33,084 nucleotides of DNA, taken from assembly GCA_947565875.1 (NCBI GenBank), contig CANOHR010000001.1, positions 1-33,084 on the forward strand, given 5' to 3'. This DNA comes from an uncultured Pseudoflavonifractor sp. Its GTDB lineage: Bacteria; Bacillota; Clostridia; Oscillospirales; Oscillospiraceae. A program made the position numbers and the translations under genes. Under the pieces are notes generated by a model that was not told the origin of the DNA, searched no databases, and was given only the letters and a program-made list of their open reading frames with translations. Below are positions 1 to 7,767 of the stretch, one piece after another. Position 1 is the stretch's first letter; every line of letters starts with the position of its first letter.

Positions 1-1077
1 TTCCCTGTCCGGGAGGACGTGGTGAGCGCCGATCCCGACGGCTGGACCCACAATGTGGAGACCTACCTGTCCAACGGCGCTTACAAGCTGGCCCAGTGGG
101 ACCACAACAGCCAGATCATCATGGCCAAGAACGAGAACTACTATGATTTCGACAAGCTGGGCCCCGACACCATCACCTTCAAGCTGATGGACGACAACAA
201 CGCCATGCTGACCGGCTTCAACTCCGGCGAGCTGGACTTCATCGAGGATATGCCCGTGGACGAGATCCCCTCTCTGCTCAGCAGCGGCGATCTGCGGATC
301 GTGCCCTACATCGGCACCTACTACGTCTGCTACAACGTGGAGAAGGCTCCCTTTGACGATCCTAAGGTCCGTCAGGCCTTCACCCTGGCCATCGACGCCC
401 AGTATATCGTGGAGAACGTGACTCAGACCGGTCAGGTCCCCGCCTCCGGCTTTGTGCCCTCCGGCGTGGCCGGCGCGGACGGCGACTTCCGCACCGAGGG
501 CGGCGACTACTGGACTCCTGCCACCGACGACGCCCAGTATGAGAAGAACTGCGAGCAGGCCCGTCAGCTTCTGGCTGAGGCCGGCTATCCCAACGGCGAG
601 GGCTTCCCCACCGTCACCTACCTCTACAACACCTCCGACAACCACAAGAAGATCGGTGAGGCCCTGCAGCAGCAGTGGCAGACCGCTCTGGGCGTGGAGG
701 TCAAGCTGGAGAACCAGGAGTGGGCTGCCTTCCTGGAGAACCGTAAGGACGGCGAGTATCAGATCGCCCGGAACGGCTGGATCGCTGACTATAACGATCC
801 CATTTCCTTCCTGGATATGTGGCTCACCGGCGGCGGCAACAACGACGCTCAGTACAGCAATCCTGACTACGACGCCGCCATCAACGAGGCCAAGTCCACC
901 GCCGATCCCGCTGCCCGTATGGCCGCCATGCACAAGGCTGAGGACATTATCATGGGTCAGGATTGGGCTCTGGGCCCCATCTACTTCTACACCCAGAAGT
1001 ATATGCTCAACACCGACGTGAAGGGTATGTACTACACCCCCCTGGGCTACTTCTTCTTTGACCGCTGCACGAAGTAA
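1..1077 (+). CDS. Oligopeptide ABC transporter substrate-binding protein, C-terminal part
   Basis: Partial gene, open from base 1 (Phe-Pro-Val-Arg...) and ending in TAA at 1075-1077; 358 codons are visible. It belongs to the SBP_bac_5 (OppA/DppA) family of extracytoplasmic receptors that hand di- or oligopeptides to a membrane permease. Family-like features include the YYVCYNVEKAPFDDPKVRQA segment (the usual 'N....PF.D..VRqAf..AiD' signature), an AGYPNGEGFP segment, and a C-terminal NGWIADYNDP stretch before a Tyr-rich end. Members are usually about 530-600 residues, so roughly the first third, with signal peptide and lipobox, lies outside. The GTG pair at 19-24 is internal, not the start: the mirror copy stays open upstream through the window edge. 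A strong terminator follows directly, so the gene is last in its transcript or monocistronic. Ligand specificity cannot be read from this part. Confidence 0.9.
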   Translation, partial: FPVREDVVSADPDGWTHNVETYLSNGAYKLAQWDHNSQIIMAKNENYYDFDKLGPDTITFKLMDDNNAMLTGFNSGELDFIEDMPVDEIPSLLSSGDLRIVPYIGTYYVCYNVEKAPFDDPKVRQAFTLAIDAQYIVENVTQTGQVPASGFVPSGVAGADGDFRTEGGDYWTPATDDAQYEKNCEQARQLLAEAGYPNGEGFPTVTYLYNTSDNHKKIGEALQQQWQTALGVEVKLENQEWAAFLENRKDGEYQIARNGWIADYNDPISFLDMWLTGGGNNDAQYSNPDYDAAINEAKSTADPAARMAAMHKAEDIIMGQDWALGPIYFYTQKYMLNTDVKGMYYTPLGYFFFDRCTK

Positions 1078-1094
1078 TCAAAGAAACATGCTGA

Positions 1095-1127
1095 GGAGCG
1101 GCTGCCGTAAGGCAGCCGCTCCTTTTT
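1095..1127 (+). terminator. Rho-independent terminator after the oligopeptide-binding protein
   Basis: A 12-bp perfect GC-rich stem (GGAGCGGCTGCC at 1095-1106 with GGCAGCCGCTCC at 1111-1122), a GTAA tetraloop and a run of five T. It starts 17 bases after the stop codon. Confidence 0.93.
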
Positions 1128-1146
1128 GTTGTTTGTGGAGGAAATG

Positions 1147-1362
1147 AAAACTTCGCGGGGCGCGCCGTTCCCAGGTGGGCCGGTTTGGAACCGGCCCCTA
1201 CAAAATGATCCCACCTTTCGTAGGGCGCGGCATCCTTGACGCGCCGGAACCATGGGGGTGACCATCGGCGGTGCATCCGGGAGGCCGCGCCCTACGGTCC
1301 TGCCAGGGGCATTCCATTCCTGCCCGGGCGCACATTGTGTGCCCGCCAAGGCATGGCGCCAC
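1147..1362. repeat. Cluster of GC-rich extragenic repeat units in a 355-base gene-free stretch
   Basis: The gene-free interval 1078-1432 holds the terminator above, this cluster and a promoter. The cluster has several short hairpins typical of dispersed extragenic repeats. GGGCCGGTT/AACCGGCCC (1177-1197, 3-base loop) is followed by CCCTACAAAATG. CGTAGGGCGCGG is followed by GACGCGCC (1220-1245). An opposite-facing GCCGCGCCCTACGG lies at 1283-1296. GGGCGCACATTGTGTGCCC lies at 1325-1343. The GTAGGGCG core recurs at 6019-6099 and 8969-9000. Short frames across it have no coding signature. Confidence 0.75.
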
Positions 1363-1377
1363 CCCGATAATTTTTAA

Positions 1378-1406
1378 TTTCTTTTTTTAAAATGGTGTGT
1401 TATAAT
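1378..1406 (+). promoter_or_regulatory. Candidate promoter of the cytidylate-kinase-like gene
   Basis: A perfect TATAAT at 1401-1406 lies 26 bases before the chosen start. The -35 position (1378-1383, TTTCTT) is a poor match, though the region is strongly AT-rich (1369-1392) inside GC-rich DNA. Confidence 0.5.
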
Positions 1407-1432
1407 AAAGCCACCAAAGGAGGGTGATGGCA

Positions 1433-2038
1433 ATGGCGGAACTCTATATTACCATTGGTCGACAGTTTGGCAGCGGAGGCCGGGAGATCGGGAAAAAGGT
1501 GGCCCAGGCCCTGAACATTCCCTACTACGATAAAGAAATTCTGGCAGTGGCCGCCCAGGAGAGCGGCCTGAGTCATGAGTTTTTGAAGAGTTATGATGAA
1601 AAGCCCACCAACAGCTTCCTTTACTCTCTGGTCATGGGCCAGCAGCGCCTTTCCCCCGGCATGGCGGGGAATACGGTGGAGCAGCTGGCCGCTAACGCTC
1701 AACGGGAGGCGGTACTGTCGGTGGCGGCCAAGGGAAGCTGCGTGATCGTAGGCCGCTGCGCCGACTATATTCTCCGGGATAAGCCCGGACTGGTGCGGGT
1801 ATTTGTCTGCGCCGGCCATGACGCCCGTCTACAGCGGGTGGTTCGCCGGGACGGCGTCGGTGAGAAGGAGGCGGAGGAGAAGCTGCGGAAGATGGACAAG
1901 ACCCGCGCTTCCTATTATAGCTTCCACACCGACCGGAAATGGGGCGCCGCCGAGAGTTACGACCTGTGCGTTAGTTCCTCCCTTCATGGGGTGGACGCGG
2001 CGGTCCGGGTGATCCTGGAGTATTGCAAAGGCGAATAA
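1433..2038 (+). CDS. Cytidylate kinase-like family protein
   Basis: 201 residues of the Cytidylate_kin2 type, the short AAA-less P-loop kinases common in Clostridia. The N-terminus ITIGRQFGSGGREIGKKVA (residues 7-25) is the glycine-rich phosphate-binding loop in the GRxxGSGG form, followed by the ALNIPYYDKEIL segment that family members share. A later GRCADYIL and an Arg-rich QRVVRRDGV segment fit the Walker B/LID region. Phosphorylation of (d)CMP is known for the true Cmk family; for this branch the substrate is unproven. I chose ATG 1433 because AAAGGAGGG at 1416-1424 sits 8 bases upstream; GTG 1424 and ATG 1427 are too close to that site. The gene has its own candidate promoter and a terminator, so it appears monocistronic. 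Confidence 0.85.
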   Translation: MAELYITIGRQFGSGGREIGKKVAQALNIPYYDKEILAVAAQESGLSHEFLKSYDEKPTNSFLYSLVMGQQRLSPGMAGNTVEQLAANAQREAVLSVAAKGSCVIVGRCADYILRDKPGLVRVFVCAGHDARLQRVVRRDGVGEKEAEEKLRKMDKTRASYYSFHTDRKWGAAESYDLCVSSSLHGVDAAVRVILEYCKGE

Positions 2039-2048
2039 GAAAACCGGA

Positions 2049-2081
2049 GAAGCTCCCGCCTGTGGGCGGGAGCTTCCTTTT
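2049..2081 (+). terminator. Terminator of the cytidylate-kinase-like gene
   Basis: A perfect 12-bp stem, GAAGCTCCCGCC (2049-2060) with GGCGGGAGCTTC (2065-2076), a TGTG loop and then CTTTT. It begins 10 bases after the stop codon. Its T-run is also the outer part of the next hairpin. Confidence 0.92.
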
Positions 2082-2122
2082 GCATGTCAATATGAATATT
2101 ATTCATATTGACATGCAAAAGG
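2076..2122. repeat. AT-rich 22-bp-arm hairpin abutting the terminator
   Basis: A near-perfect inverted repeat. The left arm runs 2076-2097 (starting CCTTTTGCATGTC), the central ATT is at 2098-2100, and the right arm runs 2101-2122 (ending GACATGCAAAAGG). All 22 pairs match. It shares base 2076 and the T-run with the preceding GC-rich terminator. It could be an operator, a remnant of a small mobile element or a second, AT-rich transcription barrier; the sequence does not decide between these. Confidence 0.85.
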
Positions 2123-2201
2123 GTATATAAAAGAAACGAGAAAAACAATTGAAGGCAAAAGATGGAAAGGATTTTTGTGGATAATGACGATGAAATTAGG
2201 G

Positions 2202-2239
2202 TTGTATTTTATAAACTAAATATGTATAATTATGCATAT
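2202..2239 (+). promoter_or_regulatory. Promoter of receptor gene 1 with palindrome over the -10 box
   Basis: TTGTAT (2202-2207), a 17-base spacer and TATAAT (2225-2230). The -10 box lies inside ATATGTATAATTATGCATAT (2220-2239), a 20-base palindrome with a single mismatched pair, which makes it a candidate operator. The same architecture recurs before receptor gene 2. Confidence 0.7.
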
Positions 2240-2266
2240 CCCCAAGAGGAAAAGGAGTGCATGAAC

Positions 2267-3220
2267 ATGAAACACCTGACTACGAAAAAGATTCTGGCTC
2301 TGGGCCTTGGCGCCGCTATGAGCCTTTCCCTTTTTACCGGCTGCGGCGGACGAAGCGGGGAGACCAAGGCGCCCTCCTCCCAAAGTTCCGCGCCGGAGGA
2401 AAAGGAGGCCGCAGACTACGGCGGGATGACCATTGATGAGTTAAAGCCTCTTCTTCAGACGGTAAACGAGGGGAAGCTGACCATGGTCACCAGTCCTGAC
2501 TTTGCCCCCGCTGAGTTTTATGTGATCGGAGATGACGGGACCCCTACCCTGGCGGGAATGGATATTGCTTTGGCCGGATACATTGCCGGCTACCTGGGCC
2601 TGGAACTGGAGATCGTGCCCATTGACTTTGACGGCGTGTTGATGGAGATCCAGAACAAGGCCGCCGACATCGCCCTGGCGGGTCTTGCCGCCGATCCCAA
2701 GCGGACGGGTATCATGGACTTTACCGTTCCCTACGAGGTAGACCCGGAGAGCAACCAGTGCTTTATCTGTCTGGAGGAGGACAAGGACAACTTCCCCAGC
2801 CTGGAGGCCACCAGCGACCCTCAGTACCAGATCGGCGCTCAGATCGGTTCCATCCAGTCGGACTTTGCCGATCAGTTCAGCCCCAACGCGGAAATTATCC
2901 GGTTGGGAAAGGTCACCGACATTATCAATGAACTTCTTGCCGGTAAGCTGGACGGGGCCTACATGTCCATGGATACCGCCGAGGCTTACCACTCCACCTA
3001 TCCCCAGATCGCTATCGTGCTGGACGTTCCCAACGACTTTGCCGGCACTTGTGCCGGGGTAGTCAAGGACAATCCGGCCCTTCTGGCGGCGGTAAACCTG
3101 GCTATTGAGTCTGCGGTGGACCAGGGTCTGGTAGCTCAGTATAAGGAAAAGGCCATGGAGCAGGCCACCGGAAACATTTATGAGGGGCTGTTGGATGCCC
3201 AGGGAAATACCCAGGAATAA
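2267..3220 (+). CDS. Polar amino-acid ABC transporter substrate-binding lipoprotein (receptor 1)
   Basis: 317 residues of the SBP_bac_3 family, extracytoplasmic receptors for single amino acids. A lipoprotein signal runs from M1 to Cys26 (KK charge, hydrophobic core, ...SLFTGC), followed by a Gly/Ser/Pro/Glu-rich linker to about residue 52. The mature domain begins GGMTIDELKPLLQTV and contains VTSPDFAPAEFYVIGDDG, GLELEIVPIDFDGVLMEIQNK and ADPKRTGIMDFTVPYE, where the Arg normally holds the ligand carboxylate. ATG 2267 is chosen because AAAGGAG at 2251-2257 is 9 bases upstream. An in-frame ATG at 2162 lies upstream of the promoter and is rejected. No terminator follows, so read-through into receptor gene 2 is possible. 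Codon use is somewhat more AT-rich than in its paralogue. Ligand unknown. Confidence 0.88.
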   Translation: MKHLTTKKILALGLGAAMSLSLFTGCGGRSGETKAPSSQSSAPEEKEAADYGGMTIDELKPLLQTVNEGKLTMVTSPDFAPAEFYVIGDDGTPTLAGMDIALAGYIAGYLGLELEIVPIDFDGVLMEIQNKAADIALAGLAADPKRTGIMDFTVPYEVDPESNQCFICLEEDKDNFPSLEATSDPQYQIGAQIGSIQSDFADQFSPNAEIIRLGKVTDIINELLAGKLDGAYMSMDTAEAYHSTYPQIAIVLDVPNDFAGTCAGVVKDNPALLAAVNLAIESAVDQGLVAQYKEKAMEQATGNIYEGLLDAQGNTQE

Positions 3221-3334
3221 AAAATATAGAATATGCAAGCAAGTATTCATGTCTGATATATAAAGTTGATCGTTTATCACAGAAAAGATAGACAGTAGTC
3301 CTGCATTTTGTATAGTATAACTGAGAAAAAAGGG

Positions 3335-3372
3335 TTGCATCCCCACTCTCTCATGCGTATAATTATACATAC
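3335..3372 (+). promoter_or_regulatory. Promoter of receptor gene 2 with palindrome over the -10 box
   Basis: TTGCAT (3335-3340), a 17-base spacer and TATAAT (3358-3363) within the perfect palindrome TATAATTATA (3358-3367). The wider 20 bases (3353-3372) pair at 7 of 10 positions. The AAGAGGAAA leader downstream also matches the leader of receptor gene 1. Confidence 0.7.
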
Positions 3373-3398
3373 ATCCAAGAGGAAAGGAAGCATTGGAA

Positions 3399-4340
3399 AT
3401 GAAAAATTGGAAGAAGATCGGGGCTCTGGCCCTGGCCACCGTTATGAGTCTGTCCCTGCTCACCGCCTGCGGCGGTGGAGCCGACACCACCCCTGCTCCT
3501 GAGAGCGCCGCTCCCGTGGAGAGCGGTCCGGTGGAAAAGGACTACAATGAGATGACCATCGAGGAGTTGAAGCCCCTTCTCAAGACCGTCACCGACGGCA
3601 AGCTCACCGTGGCTACCAGCCCCGACTTTGCCCCTTACGAGTTCTACGCCATTGATGAGGCCGGGGATCCCCACATTGCCGGCTTTGACATGGGCCTTGC
3701 CCAGTATGTGGCCGATTATCTGGGCCTGGAACTGGAGATCGTGCCCATCGACTTTGACGGCGTACTGATGGAGCTTCAGAACAAGTCCTCCGACCTGGGC
3801 ATGGCGGGCCTCTCCCCCGACCCCAAGCGGGATGGCATCATGGACTTTTCCGAGATCTATTATCTGGGCGGCCAGTCCTTCTGCTGCTTGGAGTCCAACA
3901 AGGACCTGTTCCCGGATCTGGCCTCCACCAACAAGCCTGAGTATGAGATCGGCGCCCAGACCGGCTCCATCCAGGTGGACCTGATGCAGACCAACAGCCC
4001 CGACTCCACCCAGGTCCAGCTGGCCAAGGTCACCGACATCATTGCCGAGCTTCTGGCGGGCAAGCTGGACGGCGCTTACATCGAGACCGCCGTAGCCGAG
4101 AGCTACAAGACCAACTACCCCGACCTCTGCGTGGCGCTGGATGTGCCCTATGAGGCGGCCGCCGGCTCCGCCATCGGCGTACAGAAGGACAATCCCGCCC
4201 TTCTGGCGGCGGTGAACCTGGCGGTGAAGGCCGCCATGGAAGACGGCAGCATGGACAAGTTCGTGGCCGAGGCCAACGAGCTGGCCTCCGGCAATGTGTA
4301 CGAGGGCCTGCTGGACGCCGACGGCAAGACCCAGGACTAA
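3399..4340 (+). CDS. Polar amino-acid ABC transporter substrate-binding lipoprotein (receptor 2)
   Basis: 313 residues, a paralogue of the preceding receptor. The signal peptide ends in a good lipobox, LLTAC (Cys24), followed by a Pro/Ala/Glu linker. The SBP_bac_3 domain starts at NEMTIEELKPLLKTV and has TSPDFAPYEFYAID, the block GLELEIVPIDFDGVLMELQN (identical to receptor 1 except Leu for Ile), SPDPKRDGIMDFSEIYY and DNPALLAAVNLA. ATG 3399 follows GGAAAGGAAG; an in-frame TTG at 3393 is a less likely start. Codons are GC-rich like those of the permease and ATPase downstream, so this is probably the principal receptor of the operon. A hairpin then separates it from the permease. The tripartite importer would take up a polar amino acid such as cystine, glutamine or arginine; which one cannot be read from the sequence. 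Confidence 0.9.
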   Translation: MKNWKKIGALALATVMSLSLLTACGGGADTTPAPESAAPVESGPVEKDYNEMTIEELKPLLKTVTDGKLTVATSPDFAPYEFYAIDEAGDPHIAGFDMGLAQYVADYLGLELEIVPIDFDGVLMELQNKSSDLGMAGLSPDPKRDGIMDFSEIYYLGGQSFCCLESNKDLFPDLASTNKPEYEIGAQTGSIQVDLMQTNSPDSTQVQLAKVTDIIAELLAGKLDGAYIETAVAESYKTNYPDLCVALDVPYEAAAGSAIGVQKDNPALLAAVNLAVKAAMEDGSMDKFVAEANELASGNVYEGLLDADGKTQD

Positions 4341-4360
4341 AGCCTGAAGGATGCTTGTTT

Positions 4361-4395
4361 CCGATCCCTCCCCTGCCCATCCGGGGAGGGATCGG
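4361..4395 (+). promoter_or_regulatory. Intercistronic hairpin between receptor 2 and the permease
   Basis: A 13-bp perfect stem, CCGATCCCTCCCC (4361-4373) with GGGGAGGGATCGG (4383-4395), and a 9-base loop, followed by CTTATT rather than a T-run. It starts 20 bases after the receptor stop. It is likely a partial terminator or mRNA-stabilising element that keeps receptor expression above that of the membrane parts, as in other binding-protein operons (inference). Confidence 0.75.
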
Positions 4396-4432
4396 CTTAT
4401 TCCGGCTTGGAAGCGAAAGGAGAAAGCCGCCC

Positions 4433-5225
4433 ATGATCAAACTCGATAATTTTCCCAGGATCCTACCCTTTTTACAGATGTTTAAGGAGGGCGTCGGCGT
4501 TACCGTTCTGCTCTCTCTGTGTACTGTACTCATCGGCTTTGCCCTGGCCCTGGTGCTGGCGGTGATGCGCATGAGCAATTTCCGCCCCTTCCTCATGCTC
4601 TCCCACGCCTTTCCCAAGGTCTTTGGCTTTTTTGAGCGGGACAGGGAGGGGATGAAGCTGGATTCCGGTCTTCTTTACCATGTGGGCCGCTTCAATCCCT
4701 TCAGCTTTTTAGCCACCGCCTATGTGGAGATCATCCGCTCCACCCCCGTTCTGGTCCAGATCTGGATCATCTACTACGGCGTCTTCAACGCCATTAAGCT
4801 GCCCACCTTCAAGCTCTTTGGCTTTATCGCCTTCAACCGGTTTTTCCCCGGCGCCATGACCCTGGGCATCAACTCAGCGGCCTATCTGTGCGAGATCATC
4901 CGCTCCGGAATGCAGTCGGTGGACGGGGGCCAGACCGAGGCGGCCCGGTCCTTGGGCCTCAAGCAGCTTCAGAACCTGCGTTACATCATCATGCCCCAGG
5001 CTCTGAAGAACATCCTGCCCGCCATTGCCAACGAGTTCGTCACCATTATCAAGGAGTCCGCCATCGTCTGGACCATCGGCGTAGCCGACATTATGGCCGC
5101 TGTCAACGCGGTAAAGGGAGCCACCTACATTATTATGGAGCCGCTGATCGTGGCCGCGGGGATCTACTTCTGTTTGTGCTTCCCCACCAGCAAGCTCATC
5201 GCCTATGTAGAGAGGAGGATGCGCC

Positions 5226-5242
<17 letters not shown>
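4433..5242 (+). CDS. Amino-acid ABC transporter permease (His/Glu/Gln/Arg/opine family)
   Basis: 269 residues of the HisM/GlnP-type permease family. A first hydrophobic helix (about 22-45) precedes ATAYVEIIRSTPVLVQIWIIYYG (about 94-116), a hallmark of the family. The cytoplasmic EAA loop that docks the ATPase is TEAARSLGLKQLQNLRYIIMPQALKNILP (about 168-196), and a last helix follows at about 234-252. ATG 4433 has AAAGGAG (4416-4422) upstream; the frame extends further up but crosses the hairpin, so that part is not coding. Usual members have about 215-230 residues. The extra length is a polar insert at roughly 50-92 between helix 1 and the conserved ATAYVEI segment. The end overlaps the ATPase gene by 17 bases, indicating translational coupling. 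Confidence 0.92.
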
Positions 5243-6017
<775 letters not shown>

Positions 6018-6018
6018 A

Positions 6019-6099
6019 GGGCGTGCCGAGGGCGTCACGCCCTACAGGAAAAGGGACACCAAAATATATTTTGTAGGGCGCGACGCCTCGGCGCGCCCT
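6019..6099. repeat. Extragenic repeat pair in inverted orientation
   Basis: The arm at 6019-6046 (GGGCGTGCCGAGGGCGTC then ACGCCCTACA) faces the arm at 6072-6099 (TGTAGGGCGCGACGCC then TCGGCGCGCCCT) across a 25-base AT-rich loop containing AAAATATATTTT. It is the same GTAGGGCG family as at 1147-1362 and 8969-9000. It lacks a T-run, so it is not a classic terminator, but the large hairpin could protect the operon mRNA 3' end. Confidence 0.78.
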
Positions 6100-6142
6100 G
6101 GGTGCGGGATCACCCACCCAACAGAGGCGTATTCTTTGCAGA

Positions 6143-6160
6143 GACGGTTCATGAACCGTC
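6143..6160. repeat. Perfect 18-base palindrome upstream of the M20 gene
   Basis: GACGGTTCATGAACCGTC is a perfect palindrome ending 24 bases before the ATG of the amidohydrolase. It may be another extragenic repeat unit or an operator. No convincing promoter is visible next to it. Confidence 0.7.
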
Positions 6161-6184
6161 CAATTTCCAAAGGAGTGTTTCCCT

Positions 6185-7630
6185 ATGGATAAAAACAAGC
6201 AGCTTGCCCTTGACGCCATCGACGCCAAGGCTGCTCTGGTGGCAGAGGTCTCCGACGCCGTCTGGGGATATGCCGAGCTTTCCCTGATGGAATTCAAGTC
6301 GGCGGAAAAGTTTTGCGCTGTCCTGGAGAAGGAGGGCTTCGCGGTGGAAAAGGGGATCTGCAATATCCCCACCGCCTTTGCCGCCTCCTTTGGAAGCGGC
6401 AAGCCCCACATCGGCATCCTGGCCGAGTACGACGCCCTCTCGGGCCTGTCCCAAAAGGCGGGAGGCCTTCAGAAGGAGGAGGTGGAGGCGGGAGGCTGCG
6501 GTCACGGCTGCGGCCACAACATGCTGGGTGCCGGAGCCCTGGCTGCCATTCTGGGGCTGAAGGCCTATCTGGAAGAGACCCACACCCCCGGCACCGTTAC
6601 CCTCTACGGCTGTCCCGGCGAAGAGGGGGGCGCCGCCAAGGCCTTTATGGCGAGGGACGGCCTGTGGAAGAGCCTGGACGCCGCCATCACCTGGCACCCC
6701 TCCGATGGAAACGAGGTAGAGACCGGCTCCTCCAACTCCTGCATTCAGACCCAGTATGTCTTCCACGGCATCGCCTCCCACGCCGCCGGAGACCCGGAGA
6801 TGGGCCGCAGCGCCCTGGACGCGGTGGAACTGATGAACGTGGGGGTCCAGTTCCTCCGGGAGCATATGTCCTCTAAGGCCCGGATCCACTACGCCATCAC
6901 CGACGCCGGCGGACGGAGCCCCAACGTGGTCCAGCCCAAGGCCAGCGTTCTCTATATGGTCCGCTCCAACCATGTCTCTGAAGCGGTGGAACTTCAGAAG
7001 CGGGTGGACGACATTGCCAAGGGCGCCGCCCTTATGACGGGGACCACCTTTGAAAAGAAGTTTATTGACGGCCTGGCCGACACGGTCCCCAATCACACCC
7101 TGGAAAGCGTCCTTTACGAAAACTTTCAGGCCATTGGCGTTCCCACCTATACCGACGAGGAGTATGCCTACATCGACGCCCTGGGCAAGACCTATCCCGG
7201 CGGTGATACCTTTCTCCCCGGTACGGGAGCCAAGAACGACCCCGCCATTGCCGAAGAGGTAAAGGCCCTTCGGAAAAAGAGCGGCCACGCCATCAACGAC
7301 TTTCTTCTGCCTCTCTACCAGGGGGAGGCATTTGAGCCCGGCTCCACCGACGTGGGGGATGTAAGCTGGCTCACCCCCACCGCCCAGGTCCATGTGGCAG
7401 TGTTTGCCAACGGCGCCCCCGGCCACAGCTGGCAGAACGTATCGGTAGGCGGCACCTCCATCGGTCACAAGGCCGCGGTCCATGCCGGAAAGGTCATGGC
7501 TTTGGGGGCTATCGATCTTCTGGAGAAGCCGGAGCTTCTTCAAAAGGCCCGGGCGGAGTTTGAAAAAGCCACCGCCGAAGGCTACACCTGCCCCACCCCC
7601 GCCGACGCGGTCCCGGTGGTGCCCGACTGA
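6185..7630 (+). CDS. M20-family amidohydrolase, AbgB-like
   Basis: 481 residues, the size of the B subunit of p-aminobenzoyl-glutamate hydrolase and its relatives, cytoplasmic metallo-amidases of peptidase family M20D. Metal-site segments are present in order: GILAEYDAL (77-85), the Cys/His motif CGHGCGHNML (105-114), CPGEEGGAAKA (143-153), TWHPSDGNEVE (His171) and, near the C-terminus, APGHSWQNVSVGG. The lid/dimerisation region contains GIASHAAGDPEMGRSALDAVELMNVG, typical of the family. ATG 6185 has AAAGGAG 9 bases upstream. It lies downstream of the amino-acid importer in the same direction but behind a repeat hairpin, so co-transcription is uncertain. It could cleave an acyl- or aminobenzoyl-amino acid. 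No AbgA partner is present here, which fits single-subunit homologues seen in Firmicutes. Confidence 0.88.
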   Translation: MDKNKQLALDAIDAKAALVAEVSDAVWGYAELSLMEFKSAEKFCAVLEKEGFAVEKGICNIPTAFAASFGSGKPHIGILAEYDALSGLSQKAGGLQKEEVEAGGCGHGCGHNMLGAGALAAILGLKAYLEETHTPGTVTLYGCPGEEGGAAKAFMARDGLWKSLDAAITWHPSDGNEVETGSSNSCIQTQYVFHGIASHAAGDPEMGRSALDAVELMNVGVQFLREHMSSKARIHYAITDAGGRSPNVVQPKASVLYMVRSNHVSEAVELQKRVDDIAKGAALMTGTTFEKKFIDGLADTVPNHTLESVLYENFQAIGVPTYTDEEYAYIDALGKTYPGGDTFLPGTGAKNDPAIAEEVKALRKKSGHAINDFLLPLYQGEAFEPGSTDVGDVSWLTPTAQVHVAVFANGAPGHSWQNVSVGGTSIGHKAAVHAGKVMALGAIDLLEKPELLQKARAEFEKATAEGYTCPTPADAVPVVPD

Positions 7631-7644
7631 TTTTTCAAAGTGGT

Positions 7645-7704
7645 GCCCGGAGTTTTTGACCAGCTACTTTATATAAGTGCCGGTCCAAGGACTCCGGGCC
7701 TTTT
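7645..7704 (+). terminator. Probable terminator of the M20 gene
   Basis: GCCCGGAGT (7645-7653) pairs with ACTCCGGGC (7691-7699). An inner imperfect TTGACC/GGTCCAA pairing closes a long arm with an apical AT-rich loop, and CTTTT follows. It lies 14 bases after the stop. The long imperfect stem lowers certainty. Confidence 0.6.
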
Positions 7705-7728
7705 CGTCTTACCGCGGGGATCCTGAAA

Positions 7729-7737
7729 TGGTATAAT
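7729..7737 (+). promoter_or_regulatory. Extended -10 promoter of the MFS gene
   Basis: TGGTATAAT at 7729-7737 is a perfect extended -10 element, 30 bases before the ATG. The -35 position (TTACCG, 7709-7714) is weak, as is usual for extended -10 promoters. Confidence 0.65.
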
Positions 7738-7767
7738 TTTTTGGCAAAAACAGAAAGGGGAACCCCT

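Noticed and set aside
1147..1362. CRISPR-like array
   Set aside because: The units differ in sequence, face both ways and lack regular unique spacers; no cas genes are present.
2162..2266. Upstream in-frame ATG extension of receptor gene 1
   Set aside because: The region contains the promoter and has no ribosome site; the lipoprotein signal begins at 2267.
4355..4432. N-terminal extension of the permease
   Set aside because: It would translate the intercistronic hairpin; ATG 4433 has a ribosome site and a family-like N-terminus.
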